From Allostella vacuolata (GTDB lineage Bacteria; Pseudomonadota; Alphaproteobacteria; ATCC43930; Allostellaceae): a DNA stretch of 64,000 bases. The notes below the pieces were generated by a model, which ran no database searches, was not told where the DNA came from, and saw only the letters and a list, made by a program, of their open reading frames with translations. The DNA lies in NCBI GenBank assembly GCA_006739055.1, contig AP019702.1, positions 2,629,388 through 2,693,387 of the forward strand. Reading direction: 5' to 3'. Positions 54,044-64,000 of this stretch are shown in pieces. A program made the translations under genes and the position numbers. Every line of letters begins with the position of its first letter. Positions within the stretch are counted from its first letter, which is position 1.

Positions 54044-54134
54044 GGGAACTCCTGCATGGTCGGGCTCGCCGGCTGCGCACCCGCCGACCGAGGAAGAAGA
54101 GCCAAGGATAGACCTGCACGCGGGCCGTGCGCAA

Positions 54135-54152
54135 ATGGCCGGCGCCGGCCAT
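54135..54152. repeat. Perfect 18-bp palindrome
   Basis: ATGGCCGGCGCCGGCCAT reads identically on both strands, in the 197-bp gap between ggt and the aspartate dehydrogenase gene. It is GC-rich, so chance is plausible, but it could be an operator for ggt, whose start lies 92 bp away. I see no other feature in the gap. Confidence 0.35.
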
Positions 54153-54240
54153 GCTTCGCCGCACCTCCCCGGAGCCGGAAGGACCCGGAAGCGGTTGGCT
54201 CCCGGCGGGGTATCTCAGGACGCAGGGGGCGTCGTAAGAT

Positions 54241-55056
54241 TCAGGTCCCGATCTTCAGGGGCGCCACCAGCCCGCGGAGCGCGGCCAGCACGCTGAGCGG
54301 GGTGATGCGCCCGGTGCGCGGGTTCTCCGACGGCACGTTCTCGATGGTCATGGTCAGGCGCGCGCTGTCGGCGTCGACGACGATGGTGTGGGTGTTGCGG
54401 GTGACGGTCGGGTCGGCCCAGATCTCCAGCCGGGTGCGGTCCGGGCCGATGCCGGCCAGCGACAGGGCGGCGGCGACGTTGACGTTGGCCGGGAAGCCGC
54501 GCGCGCCGTCGCGCGCCGAGCCGTCAAAGATCCGCGTCGGCTCGGTGATCGCCGCCACGTCGATGCCGTGCTGCTCGAGGTAGGGCGCGCCGGCCAGGCC
54601 GCGCGGCGGCTTGCGGGTGACGATGGTGGCGCTGGCGATGGTCCCCTCGGCGGCCGCGCGCACCGCATCGAGGCCGAGCAGGGCACCGGTCGGGACGATG
54701 ATGCGGGCGCCCGTCTCCTTCGCGCGCTCGACCAGGTCCATGCGGTCGAGCAGCGCGCCGACCGACAGCGGCATGACGATGCGGCCGGCGGCGATCGCCG
54801 GCTCCAGGATCTGGGCGAAGGCGCTCTTGGGCGCGCACTCGACGATGACGTCGGCCACGTCGGGCAGCTCCTCGACGGGCAGCACCGGCACCGGCTGGGA
54901 GAAGCCGGCGATGCGCCGGGCGGCACCTTCGCGGTCGCGGGCGGAGACCGCGGTCAGCCACAGGCCGGGGATGCCGGCGTCGAGCCGCCGGGCGATCTCG
55001 AAGCCGATGGCGCCGAGGCCGGCCACCGCCACGCGCAATTCCGTTCCTGCCGCCAT
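54241..55056 (-). CDS. nadX: L-aspartate dehydrogenase-like NAD(P)-binding protein
   Basis: A 271-aa enzyme. N-terminal Rossmann fold VAVAGLGAIGFEIARRL; the C-terminal aspartate-dehydrogenase domain has ENVPSENPRTGRITPLSVLAALR and NVAAALSLAGIGPDRTRLEIWADP, the family signature. It would convert L-aspartate to iminoaspartate/oxaloacetate, for NAD synthesis or amino-acid catabolism. It is divergent from dgcN (222 bp). Here it may belong to a D/L amino-acid utilisation cluster rather than NAD biosynthesis. Confidence 0.87.
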   Translation of the reverse strand: MAAGTELRVAVAGLGAIGFEIARRLDAGIPGLWLTAVSARDREGAARRIAGFSQPVPVLPVEELPDVADVIVECAPKSAFAQILEPAIAAGRIVMPLSVGALLDRMDLVERAKETGARIIVPTGALLGLDAVRAAAEGTIASATIVTRKPPRGLAGAPYLEQHGIDVAAITEPTRIFDGSARDGARGFPANVNVAAALSLAGIGPDRTRLEIWADPTVTRNTHTIVVDADSARLTMTIENVPSENPRTGRITPLSVLAALRGLVAPLKIGT

Positions 55057-55278
55057 CGTTCCGCCCCCCTGGATCCGGTCGCCGTCTGGTAGCGGAAAGC
55101 GCCGCCGCGGTCCATCGGTGCCTCGCCGCCGCATCCGGGACGGAATGATCGCGCTAACGGGCGCCGCACTTGCGGCGGCGGGGGGCACGGACCTACATTC
55201 GGGCGCCTTTGCCTCCGCCTTCGTTTCCGGGCCTTCCCCGTTCCAAGGCTTCCCGTTCGTCGAAAGGACATCCGAGCC

Positions 55279-56280
55279 GTGACCGCCCTCCGTACGCCTT
55301 ACCTCATGTTCATCGGCGACTCCCACGACCAGCTCGCGGCGAAGGTCGCGGACGGGGTCGTGTTCTGGCGCCGCGACTGGTGCGTGGGGCAGTTCCGCCT
55401 GCCGGGCTGCAAGGCGGACCTGAAGATTCCCGACATGTCGATCGAGGACGCCGCCAAGGCCGGCGTCGGCACCGTCATCGTCGGCGTCGCCAACCGCGGC
55501 GGCAAGATCCCCGACAGCTGGGTCGAGAGCCTGGTGAAGGCGCTCGACCTCGGCATGGACGTGGCGAGCGGCCTGCACAAGCGCCTGGCGGACATCCCGG
55601 AGCTGGCCGAGGCGGCCAAGCGCAACGGCCGCATCCTGCTCGACGTCCGGCACCCGACCCAGACCTTCGACGTCGCCGACGGCAAGAAGCGCTCCGGCAA
55701 GCGGCTGCTGGCCGTCGGCACCGACTGCTCGATCGGCAAGATGTTCACGGCCCTCGCCATCGAGAAGGAGATGCGCGGCCGCGGCAAGAAGGCCGACTTC
55801 CGGGCGACCGGCCAGACCGGCATCTTCATCGCGGGCTCCGGCATCGCGGTCGACGCCATCGTGTCCGACTTCATCTCGGGCTCGGTCGAGTGGCTGTGCC
55901 CGGCCAACGACGATGACCATTGGGACATCATCGAGGGGCAGGGCTCGCTGTTCCACGCCTCCTATGCCGGGGTCAGCCTCGGCCTGCTGCACGGCTCGGC
56001 CGCCGATGCGCTGGTCATGTGCCACGAGCCGACCCGCAAGCACATGCGCGGCCTGCCGACCTATCCGCTGCCGAGCCTCGAGGACTGCATCCGCGTCAAC
56101 GAGGAGATGGGCCGCCTGACCAATCCGAACTGCAAGGTGGTCGGCCTGGCGATCAACACCGCGGCCCTCGACCCGGCCGCCGCCGAGCGCTACCTGAAGG
56201 AGACGGCGGACAAGTTCGGCATGCCCGCGGTCGACCCGGTGCGCACCGGCGTGTCGGCCATCGTCGACGCCCTGGTCTGA
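55279..56280 (+). CDS. dgcN: DUF1611 protein, N-acetyltransferase DgcN-like
   Basis: A 333-aa protein of the DUF1611 family. Its C-terminal half carries a P-loop-like GTDCSIGKMFTALAIEKEM and the segment RATGQTGIFIAGSGIAVDAIVSDFISG. SLFHASYAGVSLGLLHGSAADALVMCHEP is also family-conserved. In marine proteobacteria DgcN acetylates D-glutamate before racemisation by DgcA. Here dgcN is followed after 18 bp by dgcA, the diagnostic pairing. It starts at GTG 55279. Confidence 0.85.
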   Translation: MTALRTPYLMFIGDSHDQLAAKVADGVVFWRRDWCVGQFRLPGCKADLKIPDMSIEDAAKAGVGTVIVGVANRGGKIPDSWVESLVKALDLGMDVASGLHKRLADIPELAEAAKRNGRILLDVRHPTQTFDVADGKKRSGKRLLAVGTDCSIGKMFTALAIEKEMRGRGKKADFRATGQTGIFIAGSGIAVDAIVSDFISGSVEWLCPANDDDHWDIIEGQGSLFHASYAGVSLGLLHGSAADALVMCHEPTRKHMRGLPTYPLPSLEDCIRVNEEMGRLTNPNCKVVGLAINTAALDPAAAERYLKETADKFGMPAVDPVRTGVSAIVDALV

Positions 56281-56298
56281 TCGGAAGGCCCGAACGGC

Positions 56299-57282
56299 AT
56301 GGCCACCCTCTCGATCCGCCGCGAGCAGTTCCGGCTGGCACAGGTCTTCACCATCTCCCGCGGCAGCCGCACCCATGCGGAAGTGGTCGTCGTCGACATC
56401 GCTGACGGCGGCCATGCCGGCCGCGGCGAATGCGTGCCCTATGCACGCTACGGAGAGAGCGTCGACAGCGTCGTCGCGCAGATCGAGGGGGTGGCCGCGG
56501 CGGTTCGCGACGGGGCCGACCGGCAGGCGATCCAGTCGCTGCTGCCGGCGGGTGCGGCGCGCAACGCCGTCGACTGCGCCTTCTGGGACCTGGAGGCCAA
56601 GCGGGCCGGCCAGCCGGCCTGGAAGCTGGCGGGGCTCGAGAAGGCCCCGGGCCCGCTGACCACGGCCTATACCCTCAGCCTCGATACGCCTGAGAACATG
56701 GGGCGCGCGGCGGCGGCCAACAGCCACCGCCCGCTGCTCAAGATCAAGCTGACCGGTGACGGCGACCTGCCGCGGCTGGAGGCGATCCGCGCCAACGCCC
56801 CGACCAGCCGCCTGATCGTCGATGCCAACGAGGGCTGGAACGAAGGCCACTTCGTCGAGTACGGCCCCAAGCTCCAGGCGCTGGGCGTGGTCATGATCGA
56901 GCAGCCGCTGCACGCCGACCGCGACGGGCCGCTCGCCGGGATCGCGCGGCCGATCCCGGTCTGCGCCGACGAGGCCTGCCATGATCGCCATTCGCTGCCG
57001 AAGCTGGCCGGCAAGTACGACCTGGTGAACATCAAGCTCGACAAGACGGGCGGGCTGACCGAGGCCCTGGCGCTGGCCAAGGCCGCCCGCGAGGCCGGGT
57101 ACGGCATCATGGTCGGCTGCATGGTCGGCACCTCGCTGGCCATGGCTCCCGCCGTGCTGGTGGCCCAGGGGGCGGAGTTCGTAGACCTCGACGCGCCCTT
57201 GCTGATGGCCGAGGACCGTCCCGGCGGGCTGCGCTACGAGGGCAGCATCGTCTATCCGGCAGATGCCGCCCTCTGGGGATAG
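56299..57282 (+). CDS. dgcA: Enolase-superfamily racemase DgcA-like (dipeptide epimerase fold)
   Basis: A 327-aa enzyme of the muconate-lactonising subgroup. The capping domain opens IRREQFRLAQVFTISRGSRTHAEVV. Catalytic lysines lie in KIKLTGDG (Lys-x-Lys motif) and in NIKLDKTGG; metal ligands are Asp in IVDANEGW, Glu in MIEQPLH and Asp-Glu in CADEACHD. Sequence alone would say L-Ala-D/L-Glu epimerase; adjacency to dgcN argues for N-acetyl-D-glutamate racemase. It is followed by the TPR/oxygenase gene. Confidence 0.87.
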   Translation: MATLSIRREQFRLAQVFTISRGSRTHAEVVVVDIADGGHAGRGECVPYARYGESVDSVVAQIEGVAAAVRDGADRQAIQSLLPAGAARNAVDCAFWDLEAKRAGQPAWKLAGLEKAPGPLTTAYTLSLDTPENMGRAAAANSHRPLLKIKLTGDGDLPRLEAIRANAPTSRLIVDANEGWNEGHFVEYGPKLQALGVVMIEQPLHADRDGPLAGIARPIPVCADEACHDRHSLPKLAGKYDLVNIKLDKTGGLTEALALAKAAREAGYGIMVGCMVGTSLAMAPAVLVAQGAEFVDLDAPLLMAEDRPGGLRYEGSIVYPADAALWG

Positions 57283-57286
57283 CATC

Positions 57287-57315
57287 ATGCCGGCGGCCGT
57301 TTCGGCCGCCGGCAT
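57287..57315 (+). terminator. Hairpin between dgcA and the TPR/oxygenase gene
   Basis: A perfect 12-bp stem (57287-57298 with 57304-57315) and GTTTC loop start 5 bp after the dgcA stop, exactly on the first candidate ATG of the next gene. No T-tract follows. It may stabilise the dgcNA message or hide the downstream start. Confidence 0.4.
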
Positions 57316-58624
57316 GGCGGCCGCCGCCGGGCTGGCGGCGGCCGGTGATCTGTCCGCGGCCATTGCGGTGCTCGCCGTCCTCGGGTCCGAAGCGGACCCG
57401 CAGCTGGCGGCGATCGGCCAGGCTGCGGCCGCGGCCGGACGCCACCGGGACGCCGCCGCCGCCTTGCGGGTGCTGGTGGCGCGCCACCCGAACCTCGCGC
57501 CGCTGCAGTACAATCTCGGCCGGGCCCTGGCCGAGATCGGCGAGACGGCCGCGGCCGAGGCCGCCTACCGCGCGGCGCTGGCGCTTGATCCCGGCCTGCG
57601 CGTCGCCCACCTGAACCTGGCGAACCTGCTGCGGCTGGACGGCCGGCTGGAGGACGCGGCGCCGCACTTCCGCAGCCACTTCTTCCTCAAGCGCTGGGTG
57701 CAGCCGCCGGACCCGAAGCTCGATACCTTCCGCCTCACCACCCGGCCCAAGCTCGACCACGACATCGAGCAGTTCCAGCATCTGGCGGCCGAGGGCGTGC
57801 GGCCGGAGGCGGCGGGGTGCGCGGCGCTGCTGCGCCAGGTGCGCAGCGAGATCCGCTGGCCGGCGTCGGGCGACCCACGGGTGGCGCTGACACCCCTGCA
57901 GCTGCGCCGGATCGGCCCCTTCTATAACCGCGCCTGGCATGCCGAGGCGACGCCGGAGCAGCCGGGGGACGTGCTGGGGCGGGGCGCGCAGCCGGCCGCG
58001 ATCATGGAGCAATGGCACGCGTCGGGACCGGGGATCGTCGTCATCGACGACCTTCTGTCGGCCGACGCGCTGCTGGCGCTGCGCCGCTTCTGCCTGCGCT
58101 CGACCATCTGGTACGAGTTCAAGCGCCATGCCGGCTACCTCGGCGCCTATCTCGGCGAGGGGATCGCCGCCCCGCTGCTGATCCAGATCGCGGGCGCCCT
58201 GCGCGCCCGCCTGCCGGAGCTGCTGGCAGATCACCCGCTGCGCCAGCTGTGGGCCTACAAGTACGACAGCACGCTGTCCGGCATCGGCATGCATGCGGAC
58301 TTCGCCGCGGTGAACCTCAATTTCTGGATCACCCCGGACGAGGCCAACCTCGACCCCGCGTCGGGTGGCCTGCGCCTGCACACCGTCGAGGCGCCGCGCG
58401 ACTGGAACTTCGCCGACTACAACGCCAGCCCGGACAAGATCCGCGCCTTCGTGGCGGCCAACCCGGGGCGGGAGATCGTCGTGCCGCACCGCTGCAACCG
58501 GGCGGTGCTGTTCAACTCCGACCTGTTCCACGCCACGGACTCGATCCGCTTCCGCCCCGGCTACGAGAACCGCCGGATCAACGTGACGATGCTGTTCGGC
58601 GACCGGGCGGCCGCCCCGGCCTGA
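57287..58624 (+). CDS. TPR protein with C-terminal 2OG-Fe(II) oxygenase-like domain
   Basis: About 445 aa. Residues 1-130 are Ala-rich TPR-like helices (RDAAAALRVLVARHPNLAPLQYNLG, AYRAALALDPGLRVAHLNLANLLRLDGR). The C-terminal half looks like a double-stranded beta-helix dioxygenase: HADFAAVN (HxD, residues 336-338), distal His415 in NSDLFHATDS and Arg in RPGYENRRINVTMLFG for 2-oxoglutarate. ATG 57287 is inside a stable hairpin; ATG 57314 would give a 436-aa protein starting after it. The role is unknown; such proteins hydroxylate amino acids, peptides or lipid-linked sugars. Position after dgcNA may be chance. Confidence 0.78.
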   Translation: MPAAVSAAGMAAAAGLAAAGDLSAAIAVLAVLGSEADPQLAAIGQAAAAAGRHRDAAAALRVLVARHPNLAPLQYNLGRALAEIGETAAAEAAYRAALALDPGLRVAHLNLANLLRLDGRLEDAAPHFRSHFFLKRWVQPPDPKLDTFRLTTRPKLDHDIEQFQHLAAEGVRPEAAGCAALLRQVRSEIRWPASGDPRVALTPLQLRRIGPFYNRAWHAEATPEQPGDVLGRGAQPAAIMEQWHASGPGIVVIDDLLSADALLALRRFCLRSTIWYEFKRHAGYLGAYLGEGIAAPLLIQIAGALRARLPELLADHPLRQLWAYKYDSTLSGIGMHADFAAVNLNFWITPDEANLDPASGGLRLHTVEAPRDWNFADYNASPDKIRAFVAANPGREIVVPHRCNRAVLFNSDLFHATDSIRFRPGYENRRINVTMLFGDRAAAPA

Positions 58625-58630
58625 GGCCGC

Positions 58631-59536
58631 TCATACGACCTCGAAGTCGGCCGCGGACAGCGCCGATCGGGTGATCCCCTCGAAGAACAGTCCCTGCGGC
58701 CCGTCGGGCCCGTCGCCCAGGAACAGGAAGACGCCGTCCGGGCCGTCCGACAGGCGGGCCGCGATGTGGTCGAAGTCGGCCAGCACGATCCCGTTCAGCG
58801 TGCCGTCGGGGCCGACCTCGAGGCGGATGCGGTCGCCTTCGGCGAAATCCAGGACGCGGTCGAGCCCGTCGCCGTCGCCGAAGACGAAGGCGTCGTTGCC
58901 CGGCCCCCCCTCCAAGCGATCGGCCCCCGGTCCGCCGACCAGGGTGTCGTCGCCGAGGCCACCCGCCAGCCCGTCATCGTCGCGGTCGCCGAACAGCCGG
59001 TCGTCGCCCTGGCCACCCCAGAGCCGGTCGTGGCCCTGGCCGCCATGCACCGTGTCCTGGCCGCGATCGCCCAGCACCCAGTCGTTGGCGCTGCCGCCCA
59101 GGACCAGGTCGTCGCCGGCGCCGCCCCAGGCGACGTCCTCGTCGCCATTGCCCTGCACGACGTCGTTGCCCTCGTTGCCGTTCAGCTGGTCGCGGCCGCC
59201 GTCGCCCTCGATCGTGTCGTCGCCGCCCATGCCGAGGATGGTGTCGGATCGATGGCTTCCCGCCAGCCGCTCCGGCCCGAACCCGCCGCTGACCGGGTAG
59301 CGGCCGGGCAGGTCTGGCGCATCCGGCCCCGCCTCGCCCTCACCGTCGCCGGCAGCCGGGGCAGGCGGGCCGACCGTCAGCGTCACGCGGGCGCTGGCGA
59401 ATCCCCCGTTGCCGTCGCCGACCCGGTACGAGAAGCCGTCTCTGCCGACGAAATCGGGGTCGGGCGTGTAGGTGAAGCTGCCGTCGGGGTTCCAATCGAG
59501 GGTGCCGTGGGCCGGGCCGGCATGGACTCCGGCCAT
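58631..59536 (-). CDS. Cadherin-like/RTX C-terminal part of a secreted protein (displaced frame)
   Basis: A 301-aa open frame with a cadherin-like tandem domain (GTLDWNPDGSFTYTPDPDFVGRDGFSYRVGDGNGG) then about twelve RTX nonapeptides of the GGxGxDxLx type (GMGGDDTIEGDGG, GGQGDDRLFGDRDDD, GGPGADRLEGGPGND) and a C-terminal FAEGDRIRLEVGP tail that binds calcium and signals type I secretion. The cadherin-like domain continues upstream in frame (PSAGEDGYVL, AGAGVLENDRDRDGDLLF) to about 59665, but a stop at 59735 cuts it from the DUF4347 part. The frame would be continuous with 59565-61538 if the 130-bp copy at 59663-59792 were absent. It is therefore probably not an independent gene. Confidence 0.72.
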   Translation of the reverse strand: MAGVHAGPAHGTLDWNPDGSFTYTPDPDFVGRDGFSYRVGDGNGGFASARVTLTVGPPAPAAGDGEGEAGPDAPDLPGRYPVSGGFGPERLAGSHRSDTILGMGGDDTIEGDGGRDQLNGNEGNDVVQGNGDEDVAWGGAGDDLVLGGSANDWVLGDRGQDTVHGGQGHDRLWGGQGDDRLFGDRDDDGLAGGLGDDTLVGGPGADRLEGGPGNDAFVFGDGDGLDRVLDFAEGDRIRLEVGPDGTLNGIVLADFDHIAARLSDGPDGVFLFLGDGPDGPQGLFFEGITRSALSAADFEVV

Positions 59537-59564
59537 GAAGAGGAGATCCCCGTCCCGGTCCCGG

Positions 59565-61538
<1,974 letters not shown>

Positions 61539-61676
61539 GGCGACACTCCTTCGCGAGGCGGCCGGTCGCCGCGTCGCTCGGAAGGGTATTCATGCCGCGA
61601 TACGGAACAACGAACCGGTTGCGACGAGTCGCGACCAGATCCGACATCGGGGCCGATCGCCCCTGGCCAGCGCCGC

Positions 61677-62378
61677 CTACTGCCGGCGAATGCGGGCGGT
61701 GAACGCGTATCCGACCGCGTGGACAGTCTCGATCGGCACCGCCACGCCGGTTTCAGCCTCGACCTTTCGGCGCAGTCGGCGGATCAGGATCTCCATCCGG
61801 CGCGGATCGTGGCGGTCGGGCGGGATGCCGAGCCGCTCGAAGATGACGGCGCGACCGACGGCCTGTCCCGGCCGGTCGGCCAGCGCCTCGAGCACCGCCA
61901 GTTCCGAGCGCGTCAGCGACACGGACCGGCCGCCCGGCGTGGTCAGACGCCAACCGAGCCCGTCGAGCGTCCAGGGCGGATCGCCGGTGCCCGGTCGCTG
62001 CCGCCCGGCGGCGGCCAGGACGGCCACCAGCTCGCGCAGGTCGACCGGCTTCACCAGGTACTGCACGGCGCCGGCACGGTAGCCTTCCAGCCGATCCTCG
62101 ACCTGTCCGCGCGCCGTCATCATGACGATGCCGCAGCGCTCCGCCGATGCCAGCTCGCGCGCCAGCGACAGGCCGTCGCCGTCCGGCAGTCCGAGATCGA
62201 GCACGACCATGTCGCAAGGATGGGTGGCCAGCCAGGCGACCGCGGCGGCCTGGCTCGGGACGCCGGATGCGGCGAAGCCCGACAGGTTGAGATAGGCCAC
62301 GATGGTGCCGTTCAGCTCGTGCTCGTCCTCGATCACCAGCACGTGCATGCGCGGTACCTTGCCGGATGCCGTCGTCAT
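61677..62378 (-). CDS. OmpR-family response regulator
   Basis: A 233-aa regulator with receiver (VIEDEHE pocket, phospho-Asp in MVVLDLGLPDGDG, Lys in YLVKPVDLRELV) and winged-helix output (LTRSELAVLEALADRPGQAVGR, RRMEILIRRLRRKVE). The output domain uses MEILIRRLRRK where most relatives have DVHISRLRRK. ATG 62378 overlaps the kinase stop (ATGA); ATG 62348 is an internal alternative. It lies 138 bp upstream of the DUF4347 protein gene in the same direction, so it could control it. Confidence 0.92.
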   Translation of the reverse strand: MTTASGKVPRMHVLVIEDEHELNGTIVAYLNLSGFAASGVPSQAAAVAWLATHPCDMVVLDLGLPDGDGLSLARELASAERCGIVMMTARGQVEDRLEGYRAGAVQYLVKPVDLRELVAVLAAAGRQRPGTGDPPWTLDGLGWRLTTPGGRSVSLTRSELAVLEALADRPGQAVGRAVIFERLGIPPDRHDPRRMEILIRRLRRKVEAETGVAVPIETVHAVGYAFTARIRRQ

Positions 62379-63784
62379 CGGCCCGCCGACGAGAGCGGCA
62401 GCGAGAGGCGGAACCGGCTGCCGACGCCGGGCACGCTGTCGACCGCGATGGCGCCGTGATGCAGGTCGGCAATGCGCCGCACCAGGAACAGCCCGAGGCC
62501 CGAGCCCGGGATCGTGCTCTCCGGCCGGACCCGGAAGTTCTTCTCGAAGATGCGCTCGAGATGCTCCCGCGCGATGCCGATGCCGTGGTCCCGGACGGTG
62601 ATGGTCGCCCGTGCCGCCTCGGCCGAGACGGCGAGGTGGATGGGCCCGCCCGCCGGCGAGTATTTGATCGCGTTGTCGATCAGGTTGAGGACGGCCAGGC
62701 GAAGCAGCGTCTCGTCGCCATCGACGTGGAGCTGCGGGGCCACGGCATCGAACTGCAGCGGATGCGCGGGCGAGTGCAGGGCCGTCTCCTGCACCTGGCG
62801 CATCAGGCGGGCGAGCGGGAGAGGCTCGAGGCGCAAGGGGAACTCGCCTTCCTCCAGGCGGTCGCTCGCCAGCCACTGGTTGAAGAGGGAGTCGAGGCGG
62901 TCGACCGCCCGCTCGATCGCGGGCAGCGCATCGGCGTCGGGCAGCGCATCGACCTGGGTGGCCAGCTGCAGGAGCTGGGCCTTGCCCTTGACGATCGCCA
63001 GCGGATTGCGGAATTCGTGGGCGATGAGTGCGGCGAACTGCCGGTACTGGCGCAGCGTCGCCTGCTCGCGTTGCACTGCCTGCTCCAGCAGCGTCGCCTG
63101 CCGGGAAAGGGCGTCCGCCGCCGCTTCGAGCCGCCGCCGCTGCCAGAAGAGCGCGCGCACGTTGCGCTGGGCGGCGTTGACCCCGACGAGCCCGACCAGG
63201 TTGACGAGGAGAAGCCAGATGAACAGGCGGAAGGCGTCGTCGCCCGCCGGTTGCGGGGTGCGCAGGAGCGACCAGCCGACCCACCCGCCCACGGACATGA
63301 CGGCGCTCAGCAGCAGGATCCGCAGGTAGGGCAGGGGAGCGAAGAAGTAGATCAGGGCGACTCCGCCGACGATGGTGGTCGGGCCCATGAGGCCGACCCC
63401 GGGATGCGTCGCCATCATGCCGACGGTCACGCCGACGAGGACCAGGCCGTAGATCGTGAGGGTGCGATCCAGGATGCGGGGCGACTGCAGCCGGGCGATG
63501 AAGGCGACCATGCCGGCCCCGGTCAGGAACACGACGATCCGCACGGCGATGATGGCGGCCAGATGATGCTCGCCATCGAGATAGCGCGACAGTTCCGTGA
63601 CGAGGTTGAGGGTGGCCGCCAGGATGACCGCGCCCACCAGGATCAGGGTGCGCAGCCGCTGGTCGGCGAGGCCCTGGAGGCGGAAGTCCCGCTCCAGGGC
63701 CGGATCGTGAAATCGCGCCGGCCAGGGCTCGATCGGCGCCGGCTCGATCGCAGACGGGCCGGTCGGTGCCACGGCAGGGGGCAT
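62375..63784 (-). CDS. Sensor histidine kinase with multi-pass membrane domain
   Basis: A 469-aa kinase. The first about 200 residues hold roughly five to six closely spaced membrane helices (LILVGAVILAATLNLV, IRIVVFLTGAGMVAFIA, GPTTIVGGVALIYFFAPL, FIWLLLVNLVGLVGVNAAQ) with hardly any periplasmic loop, so the signal is probably sensed in the membrane. H-box LIAHEFRNPLAIVKGKAQLL, N-box NLIDNAIKYSPAGG, G boxes VRDHGIGIAREHL and GSGLGLFLVRRIADLHHG. It is translationally coupled to the regulator gene. Confidence 0.92.
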   Translation of the reverse strand: MPPAVAPTGPSAIEPAPIEPWPARFHDPALERDFRLQGLADQRLRTLILVGAVILAATLNLVTELSRYLDGEHHLAAIIAVRIVVFLTGAGMVAFIARLQSPRILDRTLTIYGLVLVGVTVGMMATHPGVGLMGPTTIVGGVALIYFFAPLPYLRILLLSAVMSVGGWVGWSLLRTPQPAGDDAFRLFIWLLLVNLVGLVGVNAAQRNVRALFWQRRRLEAAADALSRQATLLEQAVQREQATLRQYRQFAALIAHEFRNPLAIVKGKAQLLQLATQVDALPDADALPAIERAVDRLDSLFNQWLASDRLEEGEFPLRLEPLPLARLMRQVQETALHSPAHPLQFDAVAPQLHVDGDETLLRLAVLNLIDNAIKYSPAGGPIHLAVSAEAARATITVRDHGIGIAREHLERIFEKNFRVRPESTIPGSGLGLFLVRRIADLHHGAIAVDSVPGVGSRFRLSLPLSSAGR

Positions 63785-63806
63785 GAAGAGACCTATCGGC
63801 CGGACA

Positions 63807-64000
63807 TCACCCGCCCCGCGCGCCCTGGATGTTGACGTAGAGGGCGTAGAGCGACTTGCTGGCGGTCATGAACAGGCGGTTGCGCTTGCGACCGCCGAAG
63901 GCGACGTTGGCGCAGCGCTCCGGCAGCAGGATGCGGCCGATCGGCTCGCCGCCCGGGTCGAACACGACGACGCCGTCGAGCCCCGCCTGGCCCATGCCCC
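63807..64000 (-). CDS. SMP-30/gluconolactonase-like protein, C-terminal end
   Basis: The last about 63 codons of a gene that continues past the right edge. The stretch GVVVFDPGGEPIGRILLPERCANVAFGGRKRNRLFMTASKSLYALYV is the terminal blade of an SMP-30/gluconolactonase six-bladed propeller (lactone hydrolysis, calcium-dependent). It lies 23 bp before the kinase gene on the same strand. Confidence 0.85.
   Translation of the reverse strand, partial: GMGQAGLDGVVVFDPGGEPIGRILLPERCANVAFGGRKRNRLFMTASKSLYALYVNIQGARGG

Noticed and set aside
58900-59250. Regularly spaced GC-rich short repeats that could look like a CRISPR array
   Set aside because: They are the codons of RTX nonapeptide repeats. There are no constant repeats with unique spacers and no cas genes.

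Overview
This 64 kb window is a GC-rich stretch (about 70% G+C) of what looks like an ordinary alphaproteobacterial chromosome. The order hflK-hflC-DUF2065-Do protease-serB-miaA-ilvB-ilvN-ilvC, the FixK/FNR-type box in front of an hsp20 gene and the alphaproteobacterial form of acetolactate synthase suggest a Rhodospirillales/Azospirillales-type organism. That placement is inference. I found no rRNA, tRNA, CRISPR array, complete insertion sequence or replication origin.

Layout. 0-4.4 kb: the end of anmK, a kinase plus PLP phospho-lyase/aminotransferase pair resembling the hydroxylysine kinase and phospholyase couple, and an amidase. 4.4-6.5 kb: a two-gene Septu-like defence module (AAA ATPase plus HNH nuclease). 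6.5-17.3 kb: core genes mrp, hflKC, DUF2065, periplasmic protease, serB, miaA and the ilvBN-ilvC branched-chain operon, closed by a strong terminator. 17.4-19.3 kb: accessory patch with a cupin, a BrnT/BrnA toxin-antitoxin pair under an operator-like palindrome, and a frameshifted VirD4/TraG remnant. 19.5-23.9 kb: sterol-desaturase-family protein, two small secreted proteins, an OmpR-type two-component system, DUF1127 and DUF1428 proteins. 23.9-28.6 kb: sugar-acid catabolic operon (IlvD/Edd dehydratase, two dehydrogenases, HpaI-type aldolase). 28.7-34.3 kb: APH-family kinase, hsp20, a VOC protein, a full AmmeMemoRadiSam set (MEMO-AMMECR1 fusion divergent from its radical SAM partner) and a Phd/VapC toxin-antitoxin pair.

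34.4-40.2 kb: DUF1445 hydro-lyase plus 2-keto-4-pentenoate hydratase-like protein, a hydroxyacid dehydrogenase and a complete TRAP transporter. 40.2-47.9 kb: a small unknown protein, NikR, hydantoinase/oxoprolinase subunits A and B, DUF2848, an amidase and a maleylacetoacetate-isomerase-like GST. 47.8-52 kb: a histidine kinase and MipA-like outer membrane protein divergent from their probable response regulator, followed by a DmpA-type peptidase. 52-58.6 kb: a palindromic repeat, gamma-glutamyltransferase, aspartate dehydrogenase, dgcN-dgcA (D-glutamate use) and a TPR/2OG-oxygenase-like protein. 58.6-64 kb: a secreted DUF4347/cadherin/RTX protein whose reading frame is broken at one copy of a perfect 130-bp inverted repeat, another two-component system, and the end of an SMP-30/gluconolactonase-like gene.

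Themes. Much of the accessory content handles amide, hydantoin, D-amino-acid and sugar-acid substrates: two amidases, HyuAB, GGT, a DmpA peptidase, DgcNA, a D-glutamate-cyclase-family protein and a TRAP importer. The most unusual structural observation is the 130-bp inverted repeat at 59663-59792 and 60520-60649. Removing exactly one 130-bp copy fuses two separate reading frames into a single continuous frame of about 925 codons.
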